Positions 1 to 9,161 are shown, counted from the first letter of the stretch. The stretch: DNA of 33,629 nucleotides from JAEUSE01 sp964648985 (GCA_964648985.1 CAZYMS010000016.1:1-33629); one strand, 5' to 3'. Made by a program: numbers and translations. Notes: a model not told the origin generated them from the sequence alone.

Positions 1-43
1 AAAAAAGAAATGGAGGAAAACTTTCTACGAAAGGAGAAACGTT

Positions 44-2083
44 ATGGCACAAAAGACAAGGCAGGCTTTGTCTGTATTATTTCGGAACCTTGGCGCACTA
101 GGTTTTTTACGCGTAGCAGCGTGTTCTCCCAAGATCTTTCTGGCTAATCCTTACCGGAATGCCGAAGAGATATTAAAACACATTACTGCTGCTGCTAAAA
201 AAGGAGTGCAAGTACTTTTGTTCCCTGAATTATCGCTTACGGGTTACACTTGCAAAGACAGGTTTTTTCACAGGACTTTGCAGGATGCAGCGTTGGGAGC
301 GCTTGAACAAATTCTTAAAAAAACTGGAAATATAAAAACGTTGTTTACGGTGGGGCTCCCGCTTAAAATAGGGAATTCACTCTATAACTGCGTTGCTGTT
401 TGTGCGGGCGGTAAGATTCTGGGTATTGTGCCCAAAACACATCTAACCTCCAGCGGAGAGTTCGAAGAGTCTAGGTGGTTTGCGAGTGCAAAGCATCTGA
501 AGGTTTCCGAAATAACTCTCTTCGGGAGTAGTATTCCAGTAGGAACCGACTTACTGTTTTTTGACCCTGAACGGCCAGAAGTCAAAATCTGCGTCGTTAT
601 TTGCGAAGATGATTGGCGACCAGATAGTCCCAGGGTTCGTTATGTAATGAACGGTGCTACAGTTGTGCTAAACCCATCAGCTTCAACAGAGCTAATTGGT
701 AAGGCGCGGTTTAGAGAATCATTCTTTACAGCACGGGCTGCGGAAATGTTCGGCGTGTACGTGTATGCTAGTGCTGCACCAACAGAAAGTGTAGACGATA
801 ATGTCTATGGCGGACACAGCTTTGTCGTCCAAAACGATACTGTTGTCGCCAGGTCCATGGGTATTGTTGACTACAGAGAGATGGTCATTGCTGACGTAGA
901 CGTGGAGCGGACTATGCAGGAACGAATTCGGGTAACCGATTTTGGTAACTGGAATGATTGTCGCCTGCAGAGCTTCCGTCTTGCTACACTAGATGCTTCT
1001 AATGGCCTGTTTTTGCAGGTCCCTCGAAGTCCCTTTGTGGCACAAGATCCAAAAATTTTGGCCGAAGATATAGAGACCTTTGTAGCTATTACCGCTGCAG
1101 GTCTGGCTCGGCGTATGGCAACAATTGCTAAGGCTGGAAGCAGGATGTGGTATATTGCCTTGTCCGGAGGTCAAGACTCCACACTCGTTACACTCATTGC
1201 ACAGAAAGCCCAGCAACTAGCTTTGTCGCAGTACGAACAAACAATTGTGCTCAAAGCAATTACTATGCCGGGTACTGGCACATCGGAAAAGACGCTTGAG
1301 AATGCAAACGTTTTAGCTAGTCTTTTGGGCATTGAGCTTGAAAAGCATCCCATAGTTGCGGCTATCCAAGTCATTCTGGCTGAGCTTGGCCATGAATGGT
1401 GCGGGCGCTGCTATAAATGTGAGAATATCCAACCAAAACTTCGTACGTTGTTCGCCATGCTAGAGGGTAACCTTATTGGTACTGGACATGTATACGATGC
1501 TTTTGTTGGCAATACAACACTCTATGGTGATCATGCCAGCATGTACAACGTGCTTGCAGGAACATCAAAGACGTTTATTCCCGAAGTGCTTCGATGGTAT
1601 GCTACCCAGTCAAGTCGTGAGCTTGCCGACGTGCTGATTGCAATTGCAGGCTTACCCCCAAGCGCAGAGCTTTTGCCTTTGGCAGGAGATGGCGCAGTCC
1701 AGCAGCTTACTGAAGAAGTTATGGGACCAATTGAACTTCTTGAGTTCTTTTTGTACTACGACTTCCGATTTGGATTTACTGCCAGAAAAGTTATCTTCCT
1801 AGCCGCATTGGCATTTGGGGATGACTACTCAGCAGAAGAATTGCTCTATTGGCTGGGTCGTGCATATGATCGGTTTCAAGGGCAGCGCTTTAAGCAGCTA
1901 TCTATTCCACCAGGGATAATGGTAGGCAGTATTTCCCATTCTCCCCGGGGGGCATTGCGTATGCCATCCGATGCTTCGGCAGAGGTTTGGTTCGCAGAGG
2001 TGAACCTTTTGGCTGGTGAAATTGACTTGCCAGAAGATTGGGTTACGAAGATGGTCGAGCGCCTCCGCAGCAGTAGAAAGTAA
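44..2083 (+). CDS. nadE: Glutamine-dependent NAD+ synthetase
   Basis: Makes NAD+ from nicotinate adenine dinucleotide with ATP, using ammonia released from glutamine by its own N-terminal domain; cytosolic, last step of NAD synthesis. Residues ~20-300 are a nitrilase-fold glutaminase whose Glu-Lys-Cys triad is visible: E62 in FPELSLTGY, K131 in KTHLTSSGEFEE, C187 in VVICEDDW. Residues ~340-670 are the synthetase, with the ATP P-loop SGGQDS at 374-379 and the YGDHASMYNVLAG region further on. The length, 679 aa, is that of the long two-domain form. AAGGAG at 31-36 lies 7 nt before the ATG, which decides the start. Oddity: a CxxCxxC cluster (C453, C456, C459) just before ENIQPKLR, which I do not recall as a standard part of the family. 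The first gene in the window; its upstream partner, if any, is cut off. Confidence 0.95.
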   Translation: MAQKTRQALSVLFRNLGALGFLRVAACSPKIFLANPYRNAEEILKHITAAAKKGVQVLLFPELSLTGYTCKDRFFHRTLQDAALGALEQILKKTGNIKTLFTVGLPLKIGNSLYNCVAVCAGGKILGIVPKTHLTSSGEFEESRWFASAKHLKVSEITLFGSSIPVGTDLLFFDPERPEVKICVVICEDDWRPDSPRVRYVMNGATVVLNPSASTELIGKARFRESFFTARAAEMFGVYVYASAAPTESVDDNVYGGHSFVVQNDTVVARSMGIVDYREMVIADVDVERTMQERIRVTDFGNWNDCRLQSFRLATLDASNGLFLQVPRSPFVAQDPKILAEDIETFVAITAAGLARRMATIAKAGSRMWYIALSGGQDSTLVTLIAQKAQQLALSQYEQTIVLKAITMPGTGTSEKTLENANVLASLLGIELEKHPIVAAIQVILAELGHEWCGRCYKCENIQPKLRTLFAMLEGNLIGTGHVYDAFVGNTTLYGDHASMYNVLAGTSKTFIPEVLRWYATQSSRELADVLIAIAGLPPSAELLPLAGDGAVQQLTEEVMGPIELLEFFLYYDFRFGFTARKVIFLAALAFGDDYSAEELLYWLGRAYDRFQGQRFKQLSIPPGIMVGSISHSPRGALRMPSDASAEVWFAEVNLLAGEIDLPEDWVTKMVERLRSSRK

Positions 2084-2098
2084 TGCAACATTATTTCA

Positions 2099-2138
2099 AT
2101 TCATATGGATACAGGGTAAATCTTGTATCCATATGAAT
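2099..2138 (+). terminator. Perfect 15-bp inverted repeat after nadE
   Basis: ATTCATATGGATACA (2099-2113) pairs perfectly with TGTATCCATATGAAT (2124-2138) across a 10-nt loop. It starts 15 nt after the nadE stop, as expected for a terminator, but no U-tract follows and the stem is AT-rich. An operator or processing site is also possible. Confidence 0.5.
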
Positions 2139-2204
2139 ACTTTAGGTTACTACTAGATTGCTAAAAGTTTTTAGCGATCTTGAGTGTTCTAAAAGTAACA
2201 AATA

Positions 2205-2300
2205 TATAATTGCTCGTTTGCGCGAGCATCAACATGCAAACAACCAGTAAGACTATGGTGTTTTTAGCGTAGTCTTACCCTCAACCCTGAGGAGGCTTTC
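2205..2300 (+). promoter_or_regulatory. Structured leader of the HEYGH gene
   Basis: TATAAT at 2205-2210 could be a -10 box; the best -35 match is TTGAGT at 2180-2185, with a long 19-nt spacer. Two stem-loops follow: TGCTCG/CGAGCA (2211-2216 with 2223-2228) and GTAAGACTA/TAGTCTTAC (2247-2255 with 2270-2278). The SD GGAGG at 2291-2295 sits 13 nt after the second stem and 6 nt before ATG. The hairpin-then-SD layout recurs at 12240 and 32502. A regulatory function is inference. Confidence 0.4.
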
Positions 2301-2301
2301 A

Positions 2302-3231
2302 ATGAGGGCGAAATTCCCGTTCTTTCCGAACTTTGGAGCATATCGTCAGTGGGCAAGGGAAACTCTTTTCCCGCATGACATATTCCTTAACGACCCATTT
2401 TTCTCTCCATTTATAGATTATGTGCTGGCCCATGCAGCGCCAATCTTTTACTGGGCAGAAAATGAAGCTGAACGTTTAGCGTATTTGGGTGCGTACCGGG
2501 TCATCCCGATTGTTCATCCAAATGGTCCGTATCTTGGGCCAGGAGATCGGTATAAAAATCCGGTTATCTGTGGTCTTACCCATGGCCATGAATACGGTCA
2601 TAACTTGTACGGATACCCCACCAGTTTGGCAGATCTTACCCCTACTGCCTTTGACAGGATAATGCAGGAAAAGGAACAGGCCGCGTCTAACCTGTCCGAG
2701 GTTCTCTTTTACTATTTGGTGAAAGGACTCCGGGAAGTAGTGGGCAATGCTTTCTTTATGCCAGGCTGGTACGATAGGCTTATTGAGATTGGTTATACCG
2801 ATATGCCTAAAGTTTCACAAATTGCTAGTTGGCGAAGGCAATGGCTCATTGACCCCAGTACGTGGGAAGGTGTTTGGGCGCCAGGGGAGAGGTATCGAAA
2901 TCTCCGTGAATACATGCGTCGTTTTCACGATGGAAACGAAGATTTCAATCATCGGCGAATGCAGGCTCTCCTAAACATTGAGGGTTTCGATGGGCGAGAT
3001 ATTCCCGGTCTAGAGCCAGACTCCTACTTGTCCGTAGTGCAGGGCTACAGTCTTCCCGGGGTGGATTTGGTGTTTGAGGGAAATTGGCAAGCCAAACAGC
3101 TTGCACATTTCCAGCTTGTGTGGGCACTATTCAAAAGCTCTGGGCAGCTTAAGAACCCTACCCCTCCACAATCGTACGCCGAACTTGGCGCACGAGTCGG
3201 CGAGCTTGACTCACTGGTAATAGATTTGTAA
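2302..3231 (+). CDS. Unrecognised protein with an HExxH motif
   Basis: 309 aa, no family I can name. The clearest feature is H96-E97-Y98-G99-H100, inside THGHEYGHNLYGYP, which matches the zinc-metallopeptidase HExxH consensus. Glutamates at 123, 125 and 133 (EKEQAASNLSEVLFYY) lie at a distance where gluzincins carry their third zinc ligand, so a metalloenzyme is plausible but unproven. The protein is rich in Tyr, Trp, Phe and Pro, shows no signal peptide or membrane segment, and so looks cytosolic. GGAGG 6 nt upstream fixes the start. It forms its own unit: hairpin leader before, strong terminator after. It could also be a metal-binding protein with no peptidase activity. Confidence 0.75.
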   Translation: MRAKFPFFPNFGAYRQWARETLFPHDIFLNDPFFSPFIDYVLAHAAPIFYWAENEAERLAYLGAYRVIPIVHPNGPYLGPGDRYKNPVICGLTHGHEYGHNLYGYPTSLADLTPTAFDRIMQEKEQAASNLSEVLFYYLVKGLREVVGNAFFMPGWYDRLIEIGYTDMPKVSQIASWRRQWLIDPSTWEGVWAPGERYRNLREYMRRFHDGNEDFNHRRMQALLNIEGFDGRDIPGLEPDSYLSVVQGYSLPGVDLVFEGNWQAKQLAHFQLVWALFKSSGQLKNPTPPQSYAELGARVGELDSLVIDL

Positions 3232-3281
3232 AGAAGGGGATCATCATGTCGTTGGGCTTCATTGTCCACGAGCAGTATTTG

Positions 3282-3311
3282 GCTCTACACCAGCGGTGTA
3301 GAGCTTTTCTT
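3282..3311 (+). terminator. Intrinsic terminator of the HEYGH gene
   Basis: GCTCTACACC (3282-3291), loop AGC, GGTGTAGAGC (3295-3304), then TTTTCTT. A perfect 10-bp stem with a U-tract. Confidence 0.9.
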
Positions 3312-3403
3312 ATTGTCTATATATTATGTATGTATTTTTATATATACTATAGATAAGGTGGTTTTTATTTAAATGGAGTTATTTTGCATGGCGACGATTT
3401 ATT

Positions 3404-3730
3404 ATGGCAACGAAACAGACGACAATAGATTATTTGTTAGATCAACTGAGTACGCTTAAAGAAGTGAGAGCCCGAAAGATGTTTGGCGAGTATGCGCTCT
3501 ATTGCCAGGATAAAGTAGTTGGGTTAGTGTGCGATGATGAGTTATTTATAAAAATAACAGAGCCAGGAAAGAAGTTTGTAGGGAAGAACTATATGGAAGG
3601 CAGTCCATACCCTGGGGCAAAACCAGCCATACATATTAGTGGGGACTTGCTGGAAGATAGGAAATTTATTGCTCAATTGATTGACATTACCGCAGAGGCC
3701 TTACCAGCGCCGAAGCCTAAAAAGAAATAA
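3404..3730 (+). CDS. TfoX N-terminal domain protein
   Basis: 108 aa, one TfoX_N domain over almost the whole length. Family hallmarks: KEVRARKMFGEYALYCQDKVVGLV followed in other members, as here, by DDELFIKI, then PYPGAKPAIHI near residues 65-75. TfoX_N domains occur in competence regulators such as Sxy/TfoX but also as small stand-alone proteins of unknown role; this one lacks the C-terminal TfoX helix-hairpin-helix domain, so a competence function should not be assumed. The tail is basic (PAPKPKKK). No SD is visible before the ATG, and the nearest upstream ATGs (3373, 3388) are out of frame. Monocistronic between a terminator and a pseudogene. Confidence 0.85.
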   Translation: MATKQTTIDYLLDQLSTLKEVRARKMFGEYALYCQDKVVGLVCDDELFIKITEPGKKFVGKNYMEGSPYPGAKPAIHISGDLLEDRKFIAQLIDITAEALPAPKPKKK

Positions 3731-3847
3731 TATATAAGCTATCAGACATGTGTGAATGTTGGGTGTGTGCATGCGCAGTTCATACTAACGTCATCCGGAG
3801 AGTGAATAATTCCGGTATATCATTTAGTTTTTCAAAAGCATACGGCA

Positions 3848-4684
3848 ATGTGGGATAAAATATCAAGTCGAGGAAATGTAGAAGATAGGCGTAGCGCAGC
3901 ATCGAGTATCGTACTTGGTGGCGGAGGCTTAAGCGTGCGGGTCTTATTATATACGCTTGATAAGCGTACTTAGTGGTAGAGATGGTACGGATATACTGAA
4001 TCAACTGCCAAATGTGCAAACACAAAGTCAGTAGGTAGATACTAAGGCTTTAGGTGAAGCAGATAATTATCCGGTATTCGCATCTACAGTGCTTGGGTCG
4101 GCGAATGATATGTGGGAAAAGACTTTTGCGGGAAATAATCGAACTTACTATCCTCCATAGCTTGTGCTACTTCGTCATGCCACTCAAAGTAGTTGTGGTG
4201 TGGCAATTTCCGAGCTTGGCCCGCATTATTGCTCTGTAGACCACACTATTTATTTGGATGAAACATTCTTTCAAGAATTACAAACACGTTTCAAAGCACA
4301 GGGGGTGATGTGGCTGAAAGGTATGTTATAGCCTATGAAGTAGGTCACCACATACAAAATGAATTGGGTGTTATGGCTGAAGTTATGCGTAAGGAAGAAG
4401 CAAGTCCTCGCGAGGCTAACCAGCTATCAATTAATTCAGAGTTACAAGCCGATTGCTTCGCCGGCCTATGGGCGCACTTTGTTAAAGACCGGGGTGTATT
4501 TGAAGTGGGAGAAGTGAGCAGTGCTTTGGACGCAGCTGCAAGTGTCGGCGATGATCGTATACAAAAAACAGTTGAGGGGCGTGTGCGCCCAGAAACGTGG
4601 ACACATGGATCAGCTCAGCAGCGCGCATTGTGGTTTGCGAAAGGATATGAAAGCGGTGCAGTTGAGAGCTGTGATACTTTCTAA
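3848..4684 (+). pseudogene. ypfJ: Decayed YpfJ-type neutral zinc metallopeptidase
   Basis: Pieces of one YpfJ-like gene are readable across three frames. It opens with MWDKISSRGNVEDRR at 3848, the family's N-terminus; then GLIIYA (from ~3940) and LISVLSGRDGTDILNQL (from 3957) in successive frames; then NDMWEKTFAGNNRTYYPP and SELGPHYCSVDHTIYLDETFF; and from 4310 the C-terminal half, VIAYEVGHHIQ to ELQADCFAGLWAH, THGSAQQRALWF and the family-typical end CDTF. Damage: three one-base deletions (near 3936, 3957 and in the G-run at 4301-4305), in-frame TAGs at 4032 and 4158, and the first catalytic His replaced by Tyr (codon at 4334, so HEVGH is YEVGH). The remaining 4310-4684 reading frame (124 aa, GTG start) could not make an active peptidase. 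Confidence 0.88.
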
Positions 4685-4923
4685 CGAAAATCTAGCTTAG
4701 AAGATTGCTCTATCAGTGTCGCAAAGTATAAATGTACAAATTGCCTCTTTTTGGGGCGATTTTTGTATATAATTCCTCTTCATCTTTTATTTACATTTAC
4801 GCATAAATATGTTACAATTCGCAATTACCTTGTACTTGTGGGGTAGAATGCGTTTTGCAATTTGGTCATGAGATCGGATTTGCAAGCACAAGCATAACAC
4901 TTAAAATAATTATTTTTTTCAAC

Positions 4924-7900
4924 ATGAAACGATTGATTCAAGTAGCAATCTTGGCCGCAGTTTTAGCGACCTCTTGTATATTCCCTATTCCGGCACAGGC
5001 GGCGCTTCCCACGGGCTTTGAAACACAAACAATAGTTGCGGGCCTAGCATTTCCTACTGGTCTGGCGTTCGCTCCTGACGGGAGACTATTTGTTTCCGAA
5101 AAAGCGGGCGCAGTTCGGGTGATTAAAAATGGCCAGCTGTTACCAGCTCCTCTTATCCAGCTTACCGATGTTAATACGTACTTAGACAGGGGGCTTAGTG
5201 GGATTGCGGTAGATCCCAATTTTGCTACGAACCACTATATATACCTTGCGTACACCTACGAAAACACCCCTGGTGCAAATTATGCGCAAAGTAAAACAGG
5301 TCGCATTGTACGCATAACGGTAAACGGTGATACTGCCAGCGAGTCTTCCAAAGTGGTTCTTGTAGGCACAGAAGGTGGTCATAGTGGTGGTGCTTCGTGC
5401 GAAAATTTTCCCATTGGCACAGATTGTATCCCTTCTGACTCATCCAGTCACAGCATGGGTGGTCTTCGGTTTGGCCCAGACGGTAAACTATATGCTGCTA
5501 TAGGTGATGGTGCAAATTTTGATACTATCGATCCTCGAGCTCTTCGCGCACAAAATTTAGATAGTCTTGCGGGCAAATTATTGCGTATAAATACAGATGG
5601 TACAGGTCCAGCAGATAATCCTTTTTACGATGGACTGCCAAGCTCAAACCGTTCAAAGATCTATGCCTATGGATTTCGTAATGCATACCGTTTTAACTTT
5701 CGTCCAGCAACAGGCGCGCTGTATAGCGGCGATGTAGGCTGGGATACATGGGAAGAAATAAATAAAGTTACTGCTGGTAGTAACTATGGGTGGCCATGCC
5801 GCGAAGGCAACGGTGCAACAACATATGGCTGTAGCGCCGCTGCACATGTGAATCCTTTCCACACGTATGTACACGATCCTGAGGCTGGTGGTGCAGTTAC
5901 AGCTGGAGTGTTTTTAGATTCACCTGCGTATCCTGCGCAATATGCCAATACTATGGTTTTTGGCGACTATGCGCTCAACTGGATGAAACTTCTTACTGTT
6001 GGTCCTGGCGATACATTTACGAGCGTGACCGACTTTATGACTCAAACAGATGGTGCAGACGGGCCAGTTGAATATGTTATGGGTCCGGATGGATATGTAT
6101 ACTTTATTTCTATTTATACTGGTGACGTGCGCCGCATTGTCTATACCTTGGGTAATAGGCAACCAATTGCACAGGTAAGTGCTACTCCTACTGCAGGCCT
6201 TGCTCCGTTAGTGGTTTCGTTTTCTTCGGCTGGTTCTAGTGACCCAGATGGCGACACGCTTTCGTACGTTTGGAATTTTGGCGACCAGACAACAAGTAAT
6301 CTACCAAATCCCCAACATACCTACACTGCGAATGGTACCTACAACGCTTCAGTAACGGTAAGCGATGGACATGGTGGCGTGAGCATCCGCAGTTTAGTTA
6401 TTCAGGTTGGCAATAGGCCTCCAGTACCTAGTATTAGCTCACCACTAACTGGCGAGGTATATGTTCCTGGTGAAGTGTTAGACGTGGTTGGTTCAGCTAC
6501 AGACCCAGAAAATGGTACACTCGCAGGTTCAGCGCTTGCCTGGAAGGTTGTGCTTCATCATAATACGCACACGCATGTTCTTGAAACACATGCGGGTAAT
6601 TCGTTCCAATTTATCGCACCTGACCACGGAGACCCCGATGTATATACTGAAATAGAACTTACTGCAGTTGATGGGGGTGGGCTTACGGCTAAAACAAGTA
6701 TTAACTTGTACCTAAACAATAGTATTAGCCCAGACGGTAACATGGTACAAAACAATTCCTTCGAAGAGGTAGATACTACAAATCCGAACTTGCCAAAGCT
6801 TTGGTCGCAATCCGGGTATGGTACCAACAACGCAGTGTTTACGTATCCAATCACTGGTTTCGATGGTGCAAATGTGCGCGGTGCAAAAGTAGATATTACA
6901 GGCTATGTGGATGGTGATGCGAAATGGGCATTTGATCCCGCGCGCGTAAAGCAGAACAAGGATTACGTATTTTCCGATTATTATAAAGCCACTGTGCCTA
7001 CTCGGCTTATTGCAGAATTTGGGTATATAAATGGTACCTATACCTATCAAGATTTAGCCACCCTGCCAGTTGCAGCGAATTGGACTAAAAGCAATGCAGC
7101 GGTGCATACACCAGCAGGTGCAAGAACTTTGTCTATATACCATGTGTTAGAGTCAAATGGTTCTTTGAGCGTAGACGCATATTCTTTAAAATCGCAATCC
7201 ACTGCTCCACCGCCCGTAAACAACTTAATTGTAAATGCATCACTTGAAACAGCGAGCGGCGCAGGTACTTTGCCTGCAAACTGGCAGAGCAGTAAGTGGG
7301 GAACGAACACTGCTACGTTTACCTATCCTGTTGCTGGTCAAGACGGAGCAAAAGCAGCTCGCGTAGTGGTAAGTGGGTATACCAACGGCGATGCTAAGTG
7401 GTATTTCCAGGATGTGCCAGTCACTTCCGGAGTTACGTATAATTTTTCTGACTATTACCAGTCAACTGCGGTGAGTAGTTTGGTAGTTAGATTTGCTACC
7501 AGCGCAAATGTGTACAGCTATGTTGATTTAGGCACGGTGCCTGCTTCTACTACCTGGGTGCAGGCGACAAAAGCCATAACCGTACCAGCTGGTATTGCGA
7601 GCCTTACGGTATTCCATTTGTTGAACAGAAATGGCTCGCTCACTGTAGATAACTTTAAGCTTTCTACAAATACACCACCTCCTGCAGATACTACTGTTCC
7701 TGTACCAGCATTTACCAATCCGCTGAACGGGCAAACTGTTTCTGGAACTCTGACGCTGTCTGCAACCGCTACCGATAACGTAGGCGTAGCTGGTGTATCA
7801 TTTAGTGTGGATAATGTAGCGGTTGGCTCGGAAGTTTTAACTTCACCATATGCGCAATCTTGGAATACCACTACTGTAGTAAATGGCGCTCACACGCTTA

Positions 7901-9153
7901 AAGTTACCGCGCGTGATGCAGCGGGTAATATTGGTACGCAAACAATTTCTGTAACAGTCAATAATACAGTTACTCCACCCCCTGCAAGCAATCTCATCGC
8001 TAATCCATCCTTTGAAACTGCGAATGGTGCAGGTACAGTACCTACCAGTTGGCAGAGCAATAAGTGGGGGACAAATACCACCACCTTTACGTATCCAGTC
8101 GCTGGACAGGAGGGGGCTAAGGCGGCAAAAGTAGCCATGACTGCGTGGACCAACGGCGATGCTAAGTGGTATTTTGACGATGTTCCTGTTACTGCTGGCG
8201 CTCAGTATACGTTCCAGAACTACTACAAGTCTTCCGTTCAAACGGAGCTCGTTGTCCGCTATACGGCTACCGGTGGAGCATTGAGCTACGTATTTCTTGC
8301 CGCAGTGCCTGCGTCTACTACGTGGCAAGCTGCGACTGCTATATTCACCCCGCCAGCAGGAACTGCCTCTGCTACAGTGTTCCATGTGCTTGCAAAAGTT
8401 GGAAACCTTACCGTAGACAACTATTCCCTTACTGGCCCCGGTGGTACACCGCCTCAGCAGCCAACCGCAACATTTTCAGGAAATCCCCTTACCATAACAC
8501 CAGGTAGTTCTTCCACCTTAACTTGGTCTACCGGTGGTGCTACCTCAGTAGTAATTGATCAAGGCGTAGGTACTGTATCAGCATCCGGTACAGTTACGGT
8601 GTCTCCAGCAACGACTACTACCTACACGCTTACTGCTACCAACAGTGCTGGGCCAGTCACTAAAACAGTAACCATTGTTGTACAGGCTACGCCACCACCT
8701 GCAAATAATCTTGTTATAAACCCATCGCTTGAAACTGCGAACGGCGCACTTCCTTTTGGGTGGCTGCAGGGTTCGTGGGGTACTCTTACGAAAACCTTTA
8801 CGTACCCAATAACTGGCTTTGATGGGGTAAAGGCTGCACGAGTGGATATAAGTGCCTATACAGATGGGGATGCGAAATGGGTATTTGATCACGTATTGGT
8901 TACTCCTGGTGCGCTCTATACCTATGCTGATTACTATCAATCTTCTGTTCCTTCGATCATTGTTGTTGAGTATATCTTAAACGATAATTCGTACGCATAT
9001 GCTGAATTAGCCACAGTGCCAGCGGCAACGGCGTGGACAGCATATTCTGGAGTAATTACCGTGCCGGCGAATGTAAAATCTATGACCGTATTCCATCTTA
9101 TACAAAGTGTAGGGTATATCTCTATAGACAAAGTGAGTGTTACCCCACAATAG
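4924..9153 (+). CDS. Secreted PQQ-type sugar dehydrogenase with PKD, Ig and four repeat modules
   Basis: 1409 aa from the ATG at 4924, chosen because it gives a clean signal peptide (residues 1-26, cleavage after AQA); the frame stays open upstream to 4855. Residues ~30-410 are a glucose/sorbosone-dehydrogenase beta-propeller (FPTGLAFAPDGRLFVSEKAG, MGGLRFGPDGKLYAAIGDG, YGFRNAYRFNF, AGSNYGWP), a fold that oxidises sugars with pyrroloquinoline quinone outside the cytoplasm. Then a PKD domain (~413-495, with SSDPDGDTLSYVWNFGD), a beta-sandwich domain (~497-600), and four copies of a ~150-aa module at 606-757, 767-915, 1023-1172 and 1262-1409. Ig-like linkers separate copies 2/3 and 3/4. Each module opens like NPSFET, has FTYP and DGDAKW/NGDAKW, and ends VFHxL...LTVDNYSL, resembling carbohydrate-binding beta-jelly-rolls. 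Surface polysaccharide binding and oxidation are inferred. No SD; strong terminator follows. Confidence 0.88.
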   Translation: MKRLIQVAILAAVLATSCIFPIPAQAALPTGFETQTIVAGLAFPTGLAFAPDGRLFVSEKAGAVRVIKNGQLLPAPLIQLTDVNTYLDRGLSGIAVDPNFATNHYIYLAYTYENTPGANYAQSKTGRIVRITVNGDTASESSKVVLVGTEGGHSGGASCENFPIGTDCIPSDSSSHSMGGLRFGPDGKLYAAIGDGANFDTIDPRALRAQNLDSLAGKLLRINTDGTGPADNPFYDGLPSSNRSKIYAYGFRNAYRFNFRPATGALYSGDVGWDTWEEINKVTAGSNYGWPCREGNGATTYGCSAAAHVNPFHTYVHDPEAGGAVTAGVFLDSPAYPAQYANTMVFGDYALNWMKLLTVGPGDTFTSVTDFMTQTDGADGPVEYVMGPDGYVYFISIYTGDVRRIVYTLGNRQPIAQVSATPTAGLAPLVVSFSSAGSSDPDGDTLSYVWNFGDQTTSNLPNPQHTYTANGTYNASVTVSDGHGGVSIRSLVIQVGNRPPVPSISSPLTGEVYVPGEVLDVVGSATDPENGTLAGSALAWKVVLHHNTHTHVLETHAGNSFQFIAPDHGDPDVYTEIELTAVDGGGLTAKTSINLYLNNSISPDGNMVQNNSFEEVDTTNPNLPKLWSQSGYGTNNAVFTYPITGFDGANVRGAKVDITGYVDGDAKWAFDPARVKQNKDYVFSDYYKATVPTRLIAEFGYINGTYTYQDLATLPVAANWTKSNAAVHTPAGARTLSIYHVLESNGSLSVDAYSLKSQSTAPPPVNNLIVNASLETASGAGTLPANWQSSKWGTNTATFTYPVAGQDGAKAARVVVSGYTNGDAKWYFQDVPVTSGVTYNFSDYYQSTAVSSLVVRFATSANVYSYVDLGTVPASTTWVQATKAITVPAGIASLTVFHLLNRNGSLTVDNFKLSTNTPPPADTTVPVPAFTNPLNGQTVSGTLTLSATATDNVGVAGVSFSVDNVAVGSEVLTSPYAQSWNTTTVVNGAHTLKVTARDAAGNIGTQTISVTVNNTVTPPPASNLIANPSFETANGAGTVPTSWQSNKWGTNTTTFTYPVAGQEGAKAAKVAMTAWTNGDAKWYFDDVPVTAGAQYTFQNYYKSSVQTELVVRYTATGGALSYVFLAAVPASTTWQAATAIFTPPAGTASATVFHVLAKVGNLTVDNYSLTGPGGTPPQQPTATFSGNPLTITPGSSSTLTWSTGGATSVVIDQGVGTVSASGTVTVSPATTTTYTLTATNSAGPVTKTVTIVVQATPPPANNLVINPSLETANGALPFGWLQGSWGTLTKTFTYPITGFDGVKAARVDISAYTDGDAKWVFDHVLVTPGALYTYADYYQSSVPSIIVVEYILNDNSYAYAELATVPAATAWTAYSGVITVPANVKSMTVFHLIQSVGYISIDKVSVTPQ
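6739..9150 (+). repeat. Four copies of a ~450-bp coding module
   Basis: Copies start at about 6739, 7222, 7990 and 8707. They share an N-L-I-x-N-P/A-S-x-E opening, FTYP, GDAKW, DYY/NYY and a closing VFHxL-(12)-D-x-x-S/K-L pattern. Copies 2 and 3 are the closest in sequence (WQSSKWGTNTATFTYPVAGQ against WQSNKWGTNTTTFTYPVAGQ), suggesting the most recent duplication. Confidence 0.85.
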
Positions 9154-9161
9154 TGGGGGGG

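Noticed and set aside
2155..2178. Near-palindrome GATTGCTAAAAG/TTTTTAGCGATC
   Set aside because: Nearly no loop and a G-T mismatch; too weak to call an operator on sequence alone.
3780..4025. 81-codon minus-strand reading frame
   Set aside because: Antisense to the YpfJ remnant; composition is not protein-like.
3848..4310. TAG recoding as explanation for the two in-frame TAGs in the YpfJ gene
   Set aside because: TAG is used as a normal stop elsewhere (for example at 9151), and three frame changes plus a catalytic-site substitution point to decay.
4741..4850. Promoter candidates before the dehydrogenase (TATAAT near 4769; TAGAAT near 4845)
   Set aside because: No -35 at an acceptable distance, so neither can be chosen with confidence.
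7843..8385. 180-codon minus-strand reading frame opposite the dehydrogenase repeats
   Set aside because: Shadow of a repetitive coding region; Arg/Cys/Ser-rich product with no family features.
6739..9150. Repeated units considered as a CRISPR-like or mobile array
   Set aside because: Units are ~450 bp, protein-coding, in frame, and diverged; no spacers or Cas genes.
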